DNA of 64,000 nucleotides from Neomesorhizobium albiziae (GTDB taxonomy: Bacteria; Pseudomonadota; Alphaproteobacteria; Rhizobiales; Rhizobiaceae), in contig NZ_FOSL01000014.1 of assembly GCF_900114255.1 (NCBI RefSeq), positions 1 through 64,000 of the forward strand, in the 5' to 3' direction. The notes below the pieces were generated by a model. The model saw nothing but the letters and a program-made list of their open reading frames with translations. It did no database searches and was not told the origin of the DNA. Of the stretch, positions 26,653-35,716 are shown piece by piece. Each line of letters starts with the position of its first letter. Position 1 is the first letter of the stretch. A program made the position numbers and the translations under genes.

Positions 26653-26957
26653 GCGTGCTCTCCCGCCCAAGTTTTCGATCGTGACCCGCAGCTCCCACAG
26701 GGAAAACGCCGCGAAACGTTTGGCTGCGCCACTGCACGAGAAATCGCGCCGATGCTGGCAACGGGATGGTCTCCTATGAGACTTGGGATCCGAACGCCTG
26801 CAGGCAGTCCGGAATTTGGTCCGCGTCCGAGGAGGATGTCCGCGTGTTTCAAGTCCTGATGGAAAGGGGCAACAACTTCATGCAACGCCCCATAGACGGC
26901 AAATCACCTCCCGTGCGCGTGCCCCTTGTCCGACATTCCGCGACGAGAGAGAGCCAG
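26653..26957. other. Intergenic stretch, nothing clear
   Basis: The short open frames on both strands overlap each other, lack ribosome sites and have skewed composition. Two stress promoters lie at its ends, directed outward. Confidence 0.5.
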
Positions 26958-26982
26958 GGAACGTTCCCCCAATTCTGGCGTT
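26958..26982 (+). promoter_or_regulatory. EcfG-type promoter (small exported protein)
   Basis: GGAAC at 26958-26962, 16 bases, CGTT at 26979-26982: an exact match to the EcfG consensus. It lies about 51 bases before the start of the small exported-protein gene. The -35 box is part of the palindrome GGGAACGTTCCC. Confidence 0.8.
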
Positions 26983-27033
26983 GAGCCGCTATCACCTGAC
27001 ACGTGATCAGGGTGAACAAGGGAAGGAAACGTT

Positions 27034-27330
27034 ATGAAACTTATGATCATCTCCGCCGGGGTACTTGCGCTTGGTCTGTCTGCAGGCGTCGCAATGGCTC
27101 AAACAAGCTCTTCGGGAGGTACTGATGCTGCAGCCAGCATTCTCACCGATGCTGCGACAATGAAGCCATTCTTCTCGGACGAGGCCATGGCCACCATGAA
27201 ATCGGACGAGGAAGTCAAGGCTGCCTTCAACGCCCTCCCCGCCGAGCAGCAAAAGCAGATGAAGAGTGAATGCCAAAACGCAACTGACCCCAAGTACAAG
27301 GACTTCTGCACCAAAATCGGCACGATGTGA
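27034..27330 (+). CDS. Small exported protein, stress-regulated
   Basis: A 98-residue protein with a signal peptide (MKLMIISAGVLALGLSAGVA, cleavage after AMA) and a short mature domain rich in Met, Lys and Asp (KSDEEVKAAFNALPAEQQKQ). The two mature cysteines in SECQNATDPKYKDFC could form a disulfide in the periplasm. AAGGGAAGG precedes the start. No enzyme motif is recognised. It has its own EcfG-type promoter and terminator, so it is a monocistronic stress gene of unknown role. Confidence 0.8.
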   Translation: MKLMIISAGVLALGLSAGVAMAQTSSSGGTDAAASILTDAATMKPFFSDEAMATMKSDEEVKAAFNALPAEQQKQMKSECQNATDPKYKDFCTKIGTM

Positions 27331-27337
27331 TCGCAGC

Positions 27338-27374
27338 ACAACCACACGGGGGTTCGCGGACCCCGTGTGGTTGT
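27338..27374 (+). terminator. Rho-independent terminator
   Basis: ACAACCACACGGGG (27338-27351) and CCCCGTGTGGTTGT (27361-27374) form a perfect 14-bp stem with a nine-base loop, followed by TTA. It starts eight bases after the stop codon of the small exported-protein gene. Confidence 0.85.
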
Positions 27375-27684
27375 TTATGCCAAGGCAGTAGCGTGCGAGC
27401 GAGGTATTGTCGCACACCGGCTCCGGATCCGGCGTTTCCAGGAAACAATGCGCGCCCTCACGAACCGAGAATGCACTACGCGTCCCTACGGGGATCGCGC
27501 TTCAAGCATGTAAAGGTTTCGCCTGGCAGGACGGGTGAAGCTCCGCAAGTTATTCGTTGGTTGGGGAACTGAAGTCGCGAAAAATGCCGTCAAGATAAGC
27601 GCCATGCGATATCCGTGGCCAAACAACATCGCATGTGTAGCCCTTCTTCCGGCCGGGTACGCCGGGACGGCCAAACGCAATTCG
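27375..27684. other. Intergenic stretch, nothing clear
   Basis: Only overlapping short frames with biased composition occur here; no ribosome sites, motifs or strong hairpins were found. Confidence 0.4.
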
Positions 27685-27897
27685 CTAAGTGTGTCGAGTG
27701 TTTCGATGGCTCCAACGCCTATTGAATTCGCTGAGTGCGTTCAGGGTTTCTTCGTCGCTTTTCACTCTTCCCCACTCGCCGATTATGGCCAGGAGTTCGG
27801 GGCTGGCGTCGAGATGATCGAATGCCAGATAGATTTCCTTCCGGATCGCAAGCAACGTCGCGTTGGTCGAGGGAAAAGGGCCGCCGGAATCTGCCAT
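27685..27897 (-). CDS. Small hypothetical protein
   Basis: A 70-residue soluble protein with balanced composition: LLAIRKEIYLAFDHLDASPE is followed by LLAIIGEWGRVKSDEETLNA. The helical, acidic pattern resembles small hypothetical proteins common in rhizobia, but no named family is assigned. No strong ribosome site is visible. A weak stress-promoter-like element (GGAAC-N16-CATT) lies just upstream on the same strand. Confidence 0.5.
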   Translation of the reverse strand: MADSGGPFPSTNATLLAIRKEIYLAFDHLDASPELLAIIGEWGRVKSDEETLNALSEFNRRWSHRNTRHT

Positions 27898-28401
27898 TGC
27901 GACTCAATGCGCCGTGGCGTGCTTTGTTCCGGCAACCATAAACTTCCGAAAACGGGTGCGGGAGTCTCGCGGGATCCTGAGCCCAGGTCTCTCGCCGCGT
28001 CGAATCTCGAGCCAGCATCGACAGAAGTTTGACGAGCACGAGGTCGCCTGTTCAAGCCTTGCTGCACGTCGGTCGGTTGGGCCTCCGTCCCGTCTTTCGC
28101 GGATGCAGGCCAGCGGACCGAAACCTCTCCATGTAGGACCCCAGAAGTTCGACCAACAAGTGTTCGCTCGCGGCGGCAGCTGCAGCATTTTATACGAAAT
28201 CTATCTCAACCGGCGTCCGATTGGCATCCGTGGCGTACTTACTAAAACAGACCACGTGTTATTAGGCGTGCGGTTTCAACGAAGGCAAATGCGACGTCCT
28301 TGATATCCTGGTATCGCACATGCCGGCGAGGATGAGCGGTTTGCAGCTGTCCGCAGGGTGTGCTTCCCTCGGGTCAATCAGCACCCCTTGCGAGGCCTCC
28401 G
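27898..28401. other. Intergenic stretch, nothing clear
   Basis: Frames on the plus strand (27863-28303) and minus strand (27904-28188) are Arg/Ser/Pro-rich and mutually overlapping, typical of non-coding high-GC DNA. No promoter matching the EcfG consensus was found before the DUF421 gene. Confidence 0.45.
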
Positions 28402-29202
28402 ATGAACGAACCCATCACCGCCTTCGATCTCGGCCGCATGTTCTTCGGGGATGAGCCGCCGCTATTCCTCGCCGAGATCGCTATCCGGACCATCATCATC
28501 TACGTCTACACGCTGCTGCTGATCCGCTGGATCGGCAGCCGGTCGATCGGGCAGCTGTCGATGGTTGAATTCCTGCTTGTGATCGCGCTTGGCTCGGCGG
28601 TCGGCGACGCGATGTTCTATCCCGACGTGCCGCTGGTCCACTGCATGGTGGTGATCACGATGGTCGTGTTGCTCGACAAGTTTCTCAGCCTTTTGGTGTC
28701 GCGCAGTGCCATTCTTGAGGACGCTATCGAAGGCAAGAGCATCGAGGTGGTGCGCGACGGGCTGATCTGCTGGAAGGAACTGGAGCGGATGAACATCGGC
28801 CACGACGAGCTGTTTGAGCAGCTGAGACTGAACAAGATAGAGCGACTGGGCGAGGTGCGAGGCGCCTATTTCGAGACCAATGGCCTGCTTTCGGTATTTA
28901 GGGCAGAAGCGGAGATCAAACCTGAAAGTCTGTCGATCATGCCGCCTTGGGACGTCAGCAAGCCACGACAATTCGAGGCTGGAAGCACACCGGACGGCGA
29001 TCGGCAATTCGCTTGCATCCGCTGCGCGACCGTCGTCGATCCAGTAGAAGGCAAAGCACTGTCTGCCTGCCCACGCTGTGGTGGCGAAACCTGGCACCGG
29101 GCGGCACCGCCACCCGGTGCCACGCAAGAGCAGGAACCAGGCAAGACGGCGCGCTCGGGCAAACCGAAAAAGGGTGTGGCCCGGCGGTCGCAGACTGAGT
29201 GA
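28402..29202 (+). CDS. DUF421 (YetF-like) membrane protein with C-terminal zinc ribbon
   Basis: A 266-residue protein. Residues about 20-95 hold three hydrophobic segments (LAEIAIRTIIIYVYTLLLIR, SMVEFLLVIALGSAVGDAMF, VVITMVVLLDKFLSLLV), followed by the DUF421 cytoplasmic domain with the family motif GLICWKELERMNI. The C terminus carries a four-cysteine ribbon, CIRCATVVDPVEGKALSACPRC, and a basic tail, absent from the Bacillus YetF/YdfS proteins I know of. The start at 28402 (MNEPITAF) is preferred on N-terminal pattern. Confidence 0.85.
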   Translation: MNEPITAFDLGRMFFGDEPPLFLAEIAIRTIIIYVYTLLLIRWIGSRSIGQLSMVEFLLVIALGSAVGDAMFYPDVPLVHCMVVITMVVLLDKFLSLLVSRSAILEDAIEGKSIEVVRDGLICWKELERMNIGHDELFEQLRLNKIERLGEVRGAYFETNGLLSVFRAEAEIKPESLSIMPPWDVSKPRQFEAGSTPDGDRQFACIRCATVVDPVEGKALSACPRCGGETWHRAAPPPGATQEQEPGKTARSGKPKKGVARRSQTE

Positions 29203-29241
29203 TGGCGAGTGGCGCGCCGCAGCCGCTCGCCGCGGCTCCTG

Positions 29242-29421
29242 TTACAGCGAATCCTTCAATCTCTGTTTGGCGTCGCCATAACCCTTCTGAACCTTGCCGG
29301 CGATTTTCTCGGCAGTGCCTTCGGCTTGAGTCTGCTTGTTGCCGGTGGCCTTACCGGCGGCCTTCTTGACTGAGCCCTTCACCTGCTTGGCGACGCCCCT
29401 GACTTGATCCTTGTTCACCAT
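29242..29421 (-). CDS. CsbD-family stress protein
   Basis: A 59-residue hydrophilic protein with the CsbD pattern: KDQVRGVAKQVKGSVKKAAG, then EGTAEKIAGKVQKGYGDAK. CsbD-like proteins are general stress products of unknown biochemical role. The start at 29421 has AGGAG about nine bases upstream; the longer frame upstream is not protein-like. An exact EcfG-type promoter sits about 38 bases before the start. Confidence 0.9.
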   Translation of the reverse strand: MVNKDQVRGVAKQVKGSVKKAAGKATGNKQTQAEGTAEKIAGKVQKGYGDAKQRLKDSL

Positions 29422-29458
29422 GAACCGCATCTCCTGTTGCGCTAACTTTGCGGAGCAC

Positions 29459-29483
29459 AACGGATCATCGACGCTTCGGTTCC
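29459..29483 (-). promoter_or_regulatory. EcfG-type promoter (csbD-like gene)
   Basis: Minus strand GGAAC, 16 bases, CGTT, an exact consensus match, placed correctly before the CsbD-family gene, a classical general stress regulon member. Confidence 0.82.
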
Positions 29484-29627
29484 GGAAGGTGCTGGCAAAA
29501 CGGCTTTTGAAATCATTACGAAATTCGACGCGCTCCCCCGCGCCTTTTTGCACAGGCTCCGATTCGCTGATCTGGAATTTCTCGAAGGCGATCCTACAGA
29601 ACGACAGGCCAGAAGACGCCCCGAGAA

Positions 29628-30512
29628 TCACGTTTTTGTAGATTGCCCGCTCGCGGAGAGCTTGTGGGCGTGATGCTGATGGCTGCCGTAGCTGATCGAG
29701 TAAGCTCGAGTAAGTTCAGCGCCAAACAAGAAGATAAGAGAAGAATAGTAGACCCAAAGCAGCGTTAGGATAAGTGCGCTCGCAGCCCCGTAAGATGACG
29801 CCACAGCACTCGAACCCAAGTACCATCCAATCATCGACTTGCCGGCCGTGAAAAGGAGCGCTGTCACCAGCGCGCCGACAGCAACGTCTTGCCAGCCGAG
29901 GCGCCGGTCTGGCAGAACCTTATAGATCGCGGCGAAGAGAGCCGCGACCAGTATGAGGGAAATCAGCTCGTTGATCGCGGCCAAGACTATCTCGGCAAAT
30001 GGAAGGTGAGCGTCGAGAAACTGACCAAAAGCCGAGATCGCGGCGCTTATCACCAGAGACACAATCAGGAGAAAGCCGAGCGACGCTACCAGCCCCAGGC
30101 TTAAGGCACGTGCCCAAATGAGACGCGAAACCGATACCTCACTCGGTTCAGCTTTCCAGATCACATTCAGCGCCGACTGCATTTCACCGAAGACGCCGGA
30201 GGCGGTCACTAAGAGGGTCACAATGCCAATCACCGCCGCCCAGCTCCCAGAGGTTTGGTTTGCGGCACTTGCCGTGACCGATTGAATGAGCTGCGCACTT
30301 TGATCGCCCATCACGCTGCGCAGTTGATCATCCAACGCCGACTGGGCGGCTTCCCGCCCAAAAACCAGCCCTGCAATGGCCACCACTATGAGCAGGATCG
30401 GGGCCAGCGAAGTGACTGCAAAGAATGCCATAGCCGCTCCGCGACTGAGTGCTTCGTCATTGATGAACCCCAGGGCAGCTTGCTTCAACAACGACCAGAT
30501 CTTGAGGTGCAT
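29628..30512 (-). CDS. YihY/BrkB-family inner-membrane protein
   Basis: A 294-residue membrane protein with about six helices. Family motifs are visible: GAAMAFFAVTSLAPILLIVV near the N terminus, SVMGDQSAQLIQSV, and VYYSSLIFLFGAELTRAYS near the C terminus. The family was once called ribonuclease BN by error and its real role is uncertain. The start at 30512 has GAGG seven bases upstream; longer starts at 30518 and a TTG at 30542 are possible. Confidence 0.87.
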   Translation of the reverse strand: MHLKIWSLLKQAALGFINDEALSRGAAMAFFAVTSLAPILLIVVAIAGLVFGREAAQSALDDQLRSVMGDQSAQLIQSVTASAANQTSGSWAAVIGIVTLLVTASGVFGEMQSALNVIWKAEPSEVSVSRLIWARALSLGLVASLGFLLIVSLVISAAISAFGQFLDAHLPFAEIVLAAINELISLILVAALFAAIYKVLPDRRLGWQDVAVGALVTALLFTAGKSMIGWYLGSSAVASSYGAASALILTLLWVYYSSLIFLFGAELTRAYSISYGSHQHHAHKLSASGQSTKT

Positions 30513-30561
30513 GACCATCCTCAGCCTCAACTTGTTGTGCAAAGGTAGAGGGCGCGATAAA

Positions 30562-31212
30562 TCAGAATTCTGCTAGAGCGAACTGGTTCCCTGGCGACGG
30601 CGAGACGCTTCTCACACCCTCGTAGTTCTGCGCCTTCAGCAGCCGCGCCAGGTGCGCCGCGTTGGAAACCGCCATCTTCAACATCTCCACTACCTTTTCA
30701 GCTGCCTGGCAAGTTGATATCGCCCATCGCCTCCCCTGCCCAATAGACGCCGCCATTAGCGGGGATAGTGAAACCGACAAAGTTGAGCGCCTGAAAAAGG
30801 CAGCGTGGCAAGCGTGCGCTGCATCTTCGTTGCCGACAATCGCCACCAACGCCACCTTTCCAGCCGCCGGCATGCGACCTTTTCTATCGGTCTCGTACAG
30901 AAAAGCGTCCAAGCGTTCCAGCACCCGATTGGCGACGCTCGACGGCTGTCCCATCCAGATCGGCAGGCCGAGCATATCGGCGGGAACTATTTTTTACGGA
31001 TGTTCGGCCAATCGCCGCCCTCGCCTTCTCCGGCGGACCGCCAGGCTTGATGTTTTTGTCGACTATGCGCAGTGGTTTTCCCGCCGTCACCTTGTGCTTC
31101 CCCAGCGCTGCAGTCAGATCGGACAAAGGCGGTCGGTCGAGCTTTTCTCATTAGCGTGCAACGTTTTAAGGAAACAATGAGGGCGAAAGCGGTGAGTTTT
31201 TGTCCCGCATGG
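30562..31212 (-). pseudogene. Flavodoxin-family / FMN reductase relic
   Basis: Pieces in several frames reassemble into a flavodoxin-fold NAD(P)H-dependent oxidoreductase: LTAFALIVSL, then KTLHANEKSSTDR, SDLTAALGKHKVTAGKPLRI, LGLPIWMGQPSSVANRVLER, ALVAIVGNEDAAHAC, and finally KMAVSNAAHLARLLKAQNYE. The middle section near GFTIPANGGVYW is in another frame again. At least four or five frameshifts are needed, so the gene is dead. The order and spacing of the pieces match the intact family. Confidence 0.72.
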
Positions 31213-31686
31213 CTTTCTCCTTAGACAGGGAGCGCAATGAACAGGTAGGAGGTTGCCGCCGCTCCGTGGAAGCACGCTGCCGTTACTTCGAGCGAGTACC
31301 GAAAAACTCGCTTTGTAATTGAATTGGTGTGGAGGACGCAAACGCCAGAGGCGCGCGCCGCCGCTAGCCCTCGCCCACATCGGGCAAGAACCAGGACGAG
31401 GTCGACATATGGTTCTCAGCGCCGGAGTAGGCGTTGAAGCCCGCTGCCCGATGATGTGCTGAAGGTCGTCGCCACGACTGAGAAGTTGCGCAACACCCTG
31501 GAGCTGTCTTCGAAGCGAAGTCACAAGCTGGTCAGTTGCCGCTATTTTGATCGGTGAACTATCGCAATGCGTTGCGATAGTCGTTAACGGCGTCCCAAGC
31601 CGTCTCGGCCAATGCCAAGCCCTCCTGACGTGATGACAAGTTTGAGATGCTCAAATAGTGTGCCCCGAAACCGGGGGCAGTAGGAA
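31213..31686. other. Intergenic stretch with one hairpin
   Basis: No convincing gene. A perfect inverted repeat with nine-base arms, CTATCGCAA (31559-31567) and TTGCGATAG (31572-31580), lies about 107 bases before the GAF-kinase gene and could be a terminator stem or an operator. Confidence 0.45.
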
Positions 31687-32868
31687 ATGCCGCACGACTT
31701 TCAGGACGATATAGATGCCATTCAGAGCATCTCAGCCGTCCCCACCATTCTCGATGTGGTTTGTCAGACGACGGGCATGCGCTTTGCGGCGGTGGCGCGT
31801 GTCACCGAAGGCAGATGGGTGACGTGCACCGTCCTCGACAACATCGATTTCGGCTTGAAGCCGGGAGACGAACTCAAGGTCGAAACAACGATCTGCCATG
31901 AAATCCGGCAAAGCCGGGAACCCGTTGTCATCAATCACGTGGCGAAAGATGGTGTGTTCTGCGGCCATCCGACACCGGCGATGTATGGCTTCCAGAGTTA
32001 CATCTCGATGCCGATCATCCTGAGAAGTGGTGAGTTCTTCGGCACGCTTTGCGCCATAGATCCAGCCCCGGCTCAACTGAAGAATTCCAAGATCATTGGT
32101 ATGTTCAAGCTGTTCGCCGAACTGATCGCTGCCCATCTGGACGCCAACTCCGATGTATCAAAAGCTCGGTCGGATTTGAGGGATGAACGCGAGATCTCGG
32201 AACTGCGCGAGCAGTTCATCGCAGTGCTAGGACATGATCTTCGCAACCCGCTTGCGTCTATCGACGCGGGAACGAAAATGCTTCAGCGCGTGCCGCTGGA
32301 TGAAAAGAGCCGAAGCGTTGTCGCTTTGATGCAAGGAAGCGTGTTGCGGATGCGAGGGTTGATTGACAACGTTCTCGACTTCGCCCGCGCCCGCCTGGGC
32401 GACGGACTGAATGTGGAGTTCGATGCGGAATCCCCGTTGGAGCCTGTGCTTGAACAGGTAGTCTCGGAACTGCGATCGGCAGATATAGGCAGGGAAATCC
32501 AAACGGACTTCAGGCTGACGGCAAGGGTCGCCGTCGATCACCAACGCATTTCGCAGATGGTTTCCAACCTGCTTGGAAACGCTCTGACCTATGGGGCTGA
32601 AAATACGCCTGTTCACGTGCGGGCAACAACGGAGAACGGTGAGTTTGTTTTGTGGGTCGAGAACACTGGTGAGCCCATTCCCGACGAGGCGATGCGACGT
32701 TTGTTTCAGCCCTTCTTTCGCGGCAAAGTAAGGGCCAGCCACCAGGGCTTGGGTCTGGGCCTCTTCATCGCGCAAGAAATCGCCCGCGTTCATAAGGGAA
32801 CGTTGGAAGCAAAGTCGGACGAGAAGAGAACCCGGTTCACGTTTCGAATGCCGTTAGACGTTTCGTGA
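31687..32868 (+). CDS. GAF-domain sensor histidine kinase
   Basis: A 393-residue soluble kinase. Residues about 15-155 are a GAF sensor (FAAVARVTEGRWVTCTVLDN; FFGTLCAIDPAPAQL). A dimerisation/phosphoacceptor helix follows with FIAVLGHDLRNPLASID (His in GHDLRNP). The ATPase domain has LLGNALTYGAENTP (N box), ENTGEPIPDEA and GLGLGLFIAQEIARVHKGTL. No membrane segment or partner regulator is adjacent, so it acts on an unlinked response regulator. The early GAF motif CHEIRQSREPVVINHV resembles rhizobial kinases of this type; the signal is unknown. Confidence 0.88.
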   Translation: MPHDFQDDIDAIQSISAVPTILDVVCQTTGMRFAAVARVTEGRWVTCTVLDNIDFGLKPGDELKVETTICHEIRQSREPVVINHVAKDGVFCGHPTPAMYGFQSYISMPIILRSGEFFGTLCAIDPAPAQLKNSKIIGMFKLFAELIAAHLDANSDVSKARSDLRDEREISELREQFIAVLGHDLRNPLASIDAGTKMLQRVPLDEKSRSVVALMQGSVLRMRGLIDNVLDFARARLGDGLNVEFDAESPLEPVLEQVVSELRSADIGREIQTDFRLTARVAVDHQRISQMVSNLLGNALTYGAENTPVHVRATTENGEFVLWVENTGEPIPDEAMRRLFQPFFRGKVRASHQGLGLGLFIAQEIARVHKGTLEAKSDEKRTRFTFRMPLDVS

Positions 32869-32921
32869 CACCGTTCAGCGAACAGTGCTTACTTGAGTCT
32901 CTGAAGCGACCACACCGTGGG

Positions 32922-33185
32922 CTAGCTCCGGCCCGCCTTGATAGGCCTCCAGATGCCCACCTTGGGCAGCCGGTCAACGTCCACTTCGAGCAGCTGCACC
33001 TTCGGGGCTCCCTTCATGCCCCACACTTGCGGCTGCACGCCAAGCTTCGCCATACGCTCGATCTGCTCAGGCCGGGTGATGGTGCAATGCTCGATACGAT
33101 TGACACCCGTCGTCGGTTTGAGCCCGTAGACCGCCTCGATGGCATCGAGAGCATTGTCGAGTGCCGCATCGCCGTTGGCGCTTAT
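32922..33185 (-). pseudogene. Amidohydrolase (YtcJ-like) relic, middle fragment
   Basis: The minus strand reads SANGDAALDNALDAIEAVYG, then GVNRIEHCTITRPEQIERMA, the central part of YtcJ-type amidohydrolases with its metal-site His (normally HANGD; here the His is replaced by Ser). After KLGVQP the sequence changes to an unrelated tail. It lies in the same frame directly after the stop of the next fragment, which corresponds to the later part of the same family, so the order is inverted relative to an intact gene. Confidence 0.65.
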
Positions 33186-33617
33186 TTAGGGCCCATCTCC
33201 CGCTGTGTAGGTCGTCTTGCCGTTCTTAATCGTCTCCATCACCTTCAGCTCGCGCAGCGCCTGCGGCTCCACCTTCAGCGGATTGCGATCAAGGATGACG
33301 AAATCGGCGAGCTTGCCGACCTTCAGAGTGCCTTTGGTATCCTCCTGGAAGTTCTGGTAGGCGGCCCAGGTGGTGACCGAGCGCAGTGTGTCGTAGGCCC
33401 CGATACGCTGGTCCGACCCGATGACGTCGCCGGAGCGACTGGTGCGGTTGACCATCGCCGACAGGATCGCGATCGCGCTGGGAAGGGGCACCGGCGCATC
33501 GCCGTGACCACACTCTAAAGTCTGCTTCAGCCCGCGGCCAAAACGAGTGCCTTGACCGCAGCCCGAAGCAGACCTTGTTGTGCGCGACGTTGACGCTGCA
33601 GTCCGCGCGTACTGCAC
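33186..33617 (-). pseudogene. Amidohydrolase (YtcJ-like) relic, C-terminal fragment
   Basis: From about residue 38 of the frame the sequence is the C-terminal part of a YtcJ-like amidohydrolase: GDAPVPLPSAIAILSAMVNR, TSRSGDVIGSDQRIGAYDTL, then GTLKVGKLADFVILDRNPLK and MIKNGKT-like VMETIKNGKTTYTAGD. The first 37 residues are low-complexity and not family-like. Without the metal-binding N-terminal half it is inactive. Confidence 0.7.
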
Positions 33618-33707
33618 TATTTATGGCATAGGCCCTTGGAAATTCGCCGAAATCAGTCCCGAGAAACGCCGCTGACGATTTGCACTCCGTTCAGAGGCTC
33701 GCCCAAC

Positions 33708-34469
33708 TTATGCGTCTCCGTTCGGTTGCGGAGGGTTGGGAGCAGCGACTTGGCCGTAGTTGTCGTGAAGACGCCACCACGTATAGGGATCGCCCTGAGG
33801 ACGCCCGTGCGGCGCCTCCTGCCAAGTCTCCTGCCGACCTAACAGCGTCATGTCGAGAAACGACCAGACGGGACCTATTTCCTCAATGCCGCGTCCGTTC
33901 AGAAAGTAGGTACGGAAAATACGTTCACCACGACGGATGAAGACGTTGATGCCGAATTGTTCTTCAACACCGAAGTCCCGAGAGAACCGCTCGTCCGACA
34001 GCGAATAGAAAGGTATGTGGCTCCATCCCATCCGTTCGCGCAGGCTCTCGATCTTGTCGATAGGAGCAGCAGTGACGAAGGCGAGGGTCGTGTCGCGGGC
34101 CGCAAGATGGGCAGGATGAACGACGGTGTCAGCAAACATCGAGCAACCGCTGCATGCCCCATCCGGCCAATTCTCGACATCGGGCGCATAGAAGAAGCGA
34201 TAAACGACGAGCTGTCGTCGTCCTTCGAACAGCCCCAGCAGATCCCTATCACCGTCTGTGCCAATGAATCTGTAATTGCGGTCAACTTCGGTCACCGGAA
34301 GGAGTCTGCGCTTGGCGACCAGACGATCCTTGGCTTTCATCAAGGCCTTTTCCTCCGCTAGCAGCTTCTCGCGGGCAGCCTTCCATTGATCTTCCGAAAC
34401 CACATCGAAGTCGCCAATGGGTTCGCGCATGGACGGAGCAGGAACTCCGGGACCTTCTTGTCGAGCCAT
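33708..34469 (-). CDS. DUF899 thioredoxin-fold protein
   Basis: A 253-residue DUF899 protein, a thioredoxin-like family of unknown activity common in rhizobia and actinobacteria. Typical motifs are VSEDQWKAAREKLLAEEKAL, RRQLVVYRFFYAPDVENWPD followed by GACSGCSMFAD (a CxxC), and GWSHIPFYSL. The start at 34469 (MARQEGPG) has GGAGGAGAA just upstream. The CxxC may be redox active. The gene has no EcfG-type promoter that I could find. Confidence 0.88.
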   Translation of the reverse strand: MARQEGPGVPAPSMREPIGDFDVVSEDQWKAAREKLLAEEKALMKAKDRLVAKRRLLPVTEVDRNYRFIGTDGDRDLLGLFEGRRQLVVYRFFYAPDVENWPDGACSGCSMFADTVVHPAHLAARDTTLAFVTAAPIDKIESLRERMGWSHIPFYSLSDERFSRDFGVEEQFGINVFIRRGERIFRTYFLNGRGIEEIGPVWSFLDMTLLGRQETWQEAPHGRPQGDPYTWWRLHDNYGQVAAPNPPQPNGDA

Positions 34470-35334
34470 ATTCTCCTCCGCTGCGAGCATTGCATGTTTG
34501 CATGCAACGGCTATGCAACACGCAGGTTGCATAGGGATAATTTGTTTGCGGTTCGAAGCTCATACTCTCCCTCAGCAAGACCGACTGCTTTCCACCCCAA
34601 AGCCAACCTTCGTCCGGTCGGGTCGCAATGCCATTACGCATGTCGCCTGAACGTTTTCTTTTGCACGATGTCTCTCGAAAGCTGCCTGATCGAAATCCAC
34701 CAGGCGCGGCCGTTTAACGCTGTGCCGGTTAGGGGCCAAACCAGACTGTCGGCTTTTGGTATGTGATCGTGAGAAGCTGACGTTCGGCAAGCGACCTCAA
34801 TGCGGAGCGAACCTTGATCGGTAATTTTCCAGATAACGGTCGCCGTCAGGGTGCTCTATCCGATAACCATGCAGATTGTTGCCGCCGCCGCGCTGCCCTT
34901 CGAGGCTAAACAAGCTGACTTCTCATTCGAGATCGACAGTCAGATCATAGCACCATTCGATGCCGTGCCGTTTCGCATTGAGCAGTTGCCTTACGGGTTG
35001 GACGACAGTCTTTTTTGGGCCCCGTGACGAAAACGATGCGGCGCTTTTCGTGGCCGAGGAAGGGGAGATGTCCTGTGGGGGCTTTGCGTCACATGGCTGT
35101 AAAGTCAACGCATCCGCTGTCGCCGGCGAAGGATTATTGCATATACTCCGCCGATCCCGACGCCGACAACTAATGTTGCAACGATTAATAGAAGCCACGA
35201 CATCGCCGGCTACTGCTAGCTGTCGAATGGTGGTTCTTTTTGTAATGTGGGTTCATTGAGGATTTGTGACATGCCTGGCGGATGGGGGATTTACAACCCC
35301 CGCGCTCAACAGCGCTCAGGCACGTACATTTCGT
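34470..35334. other. Long stretch without a recognisable gene
   Basis: A plus-strand frame at 34869-35024 reads MQIVAAAALPFEAKQADFSF and continues EIDSQIIAPFDAVPFRIEQL before a stop; it looks protein-like but short and unrecognised. It may be a relic. Other frames are not credible. Confidence 0.4.
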
Positions 35335-35450
35335 CGGCAATAGGTAGCAAACGCCGCCTTCGCCCAAAGCTGACAGCGCCTTATCTGTGGCTTCCTCTTC
35401 AGCCAGCGTCTCTGCAAGAATTGCAGCTGCATCTTCCGCATGATGCGCTA
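35335..35450 (-). pseudogene. DUF892 (YciE-like ferritin-fold) C-terminal relic, copy 1
   Basis: The minus strand reads EDAAAILAETLAEEEATDKA then LSALGEGGV, the C-terminal helix of DUF892 stress proteins. The first three quarters of the gene are absent. About 90 bases are closely similar to the second relic at 38965-39110. Confidence 0.65.
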
Positions 35451-35530
35451 CCGTTTTTGTTCGCCGCGGTTGTCTCTGTCGAGCGTCTTATTTGTCTCGC
35501 CTCGCCCCCGGTCCGCAAGACCACCCAAAC

Positions 35531-35716
35531 TCAGGTGTTCTTGGGTTCGACGGCTTCGTCAGCATCTTTGAAAGCGTCGTAGCCAGCGTTCCAATCGCTG
35601 TAATCTCGAGACTTTGCCTCGAAAGGGTTTGCGTCTCGTCCAACGCCAGTGCGAGCGGCCACTACGCCCTGATCGAATGGTGCCGTTTTGCTCTCGTCGC
35701 CTTGTAGTTTTGACAT
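35531..35716 (-). CDS. Rmf/CrpP-fold small protein
   Basis: A 61-residue protein. GVVAARTGVGRDANPFEAKS followed by RDYSDWNAGYDAF matches the G...A...G...NP...W..GY pattern of the Rmf/CrpP family, which includes ribosome modulation factor. GGGAGG lies upstream of ATG 35716. In the Rmf branch such proteins inactivate ribosomes in stationary phase; this one is acidic at the C terminus rather than basic, so ribosome binding is uncertain. Its place among stress genes fits either idea. Confidence 0.68.
   Translation of the reverse strand: MSKLQGDESKTAPFDQGVVAARTGVGRDANPFEAKSRDYSDWNAGYDAFKDADEAVEPKNT

Noticed and set aside
30500-30600. A GGAAC box upstream of the YihY gene as an EcfG promoter
   Set aside because: At the required spacing the -10 position reads AATT, which differs from CGTT at two bases.
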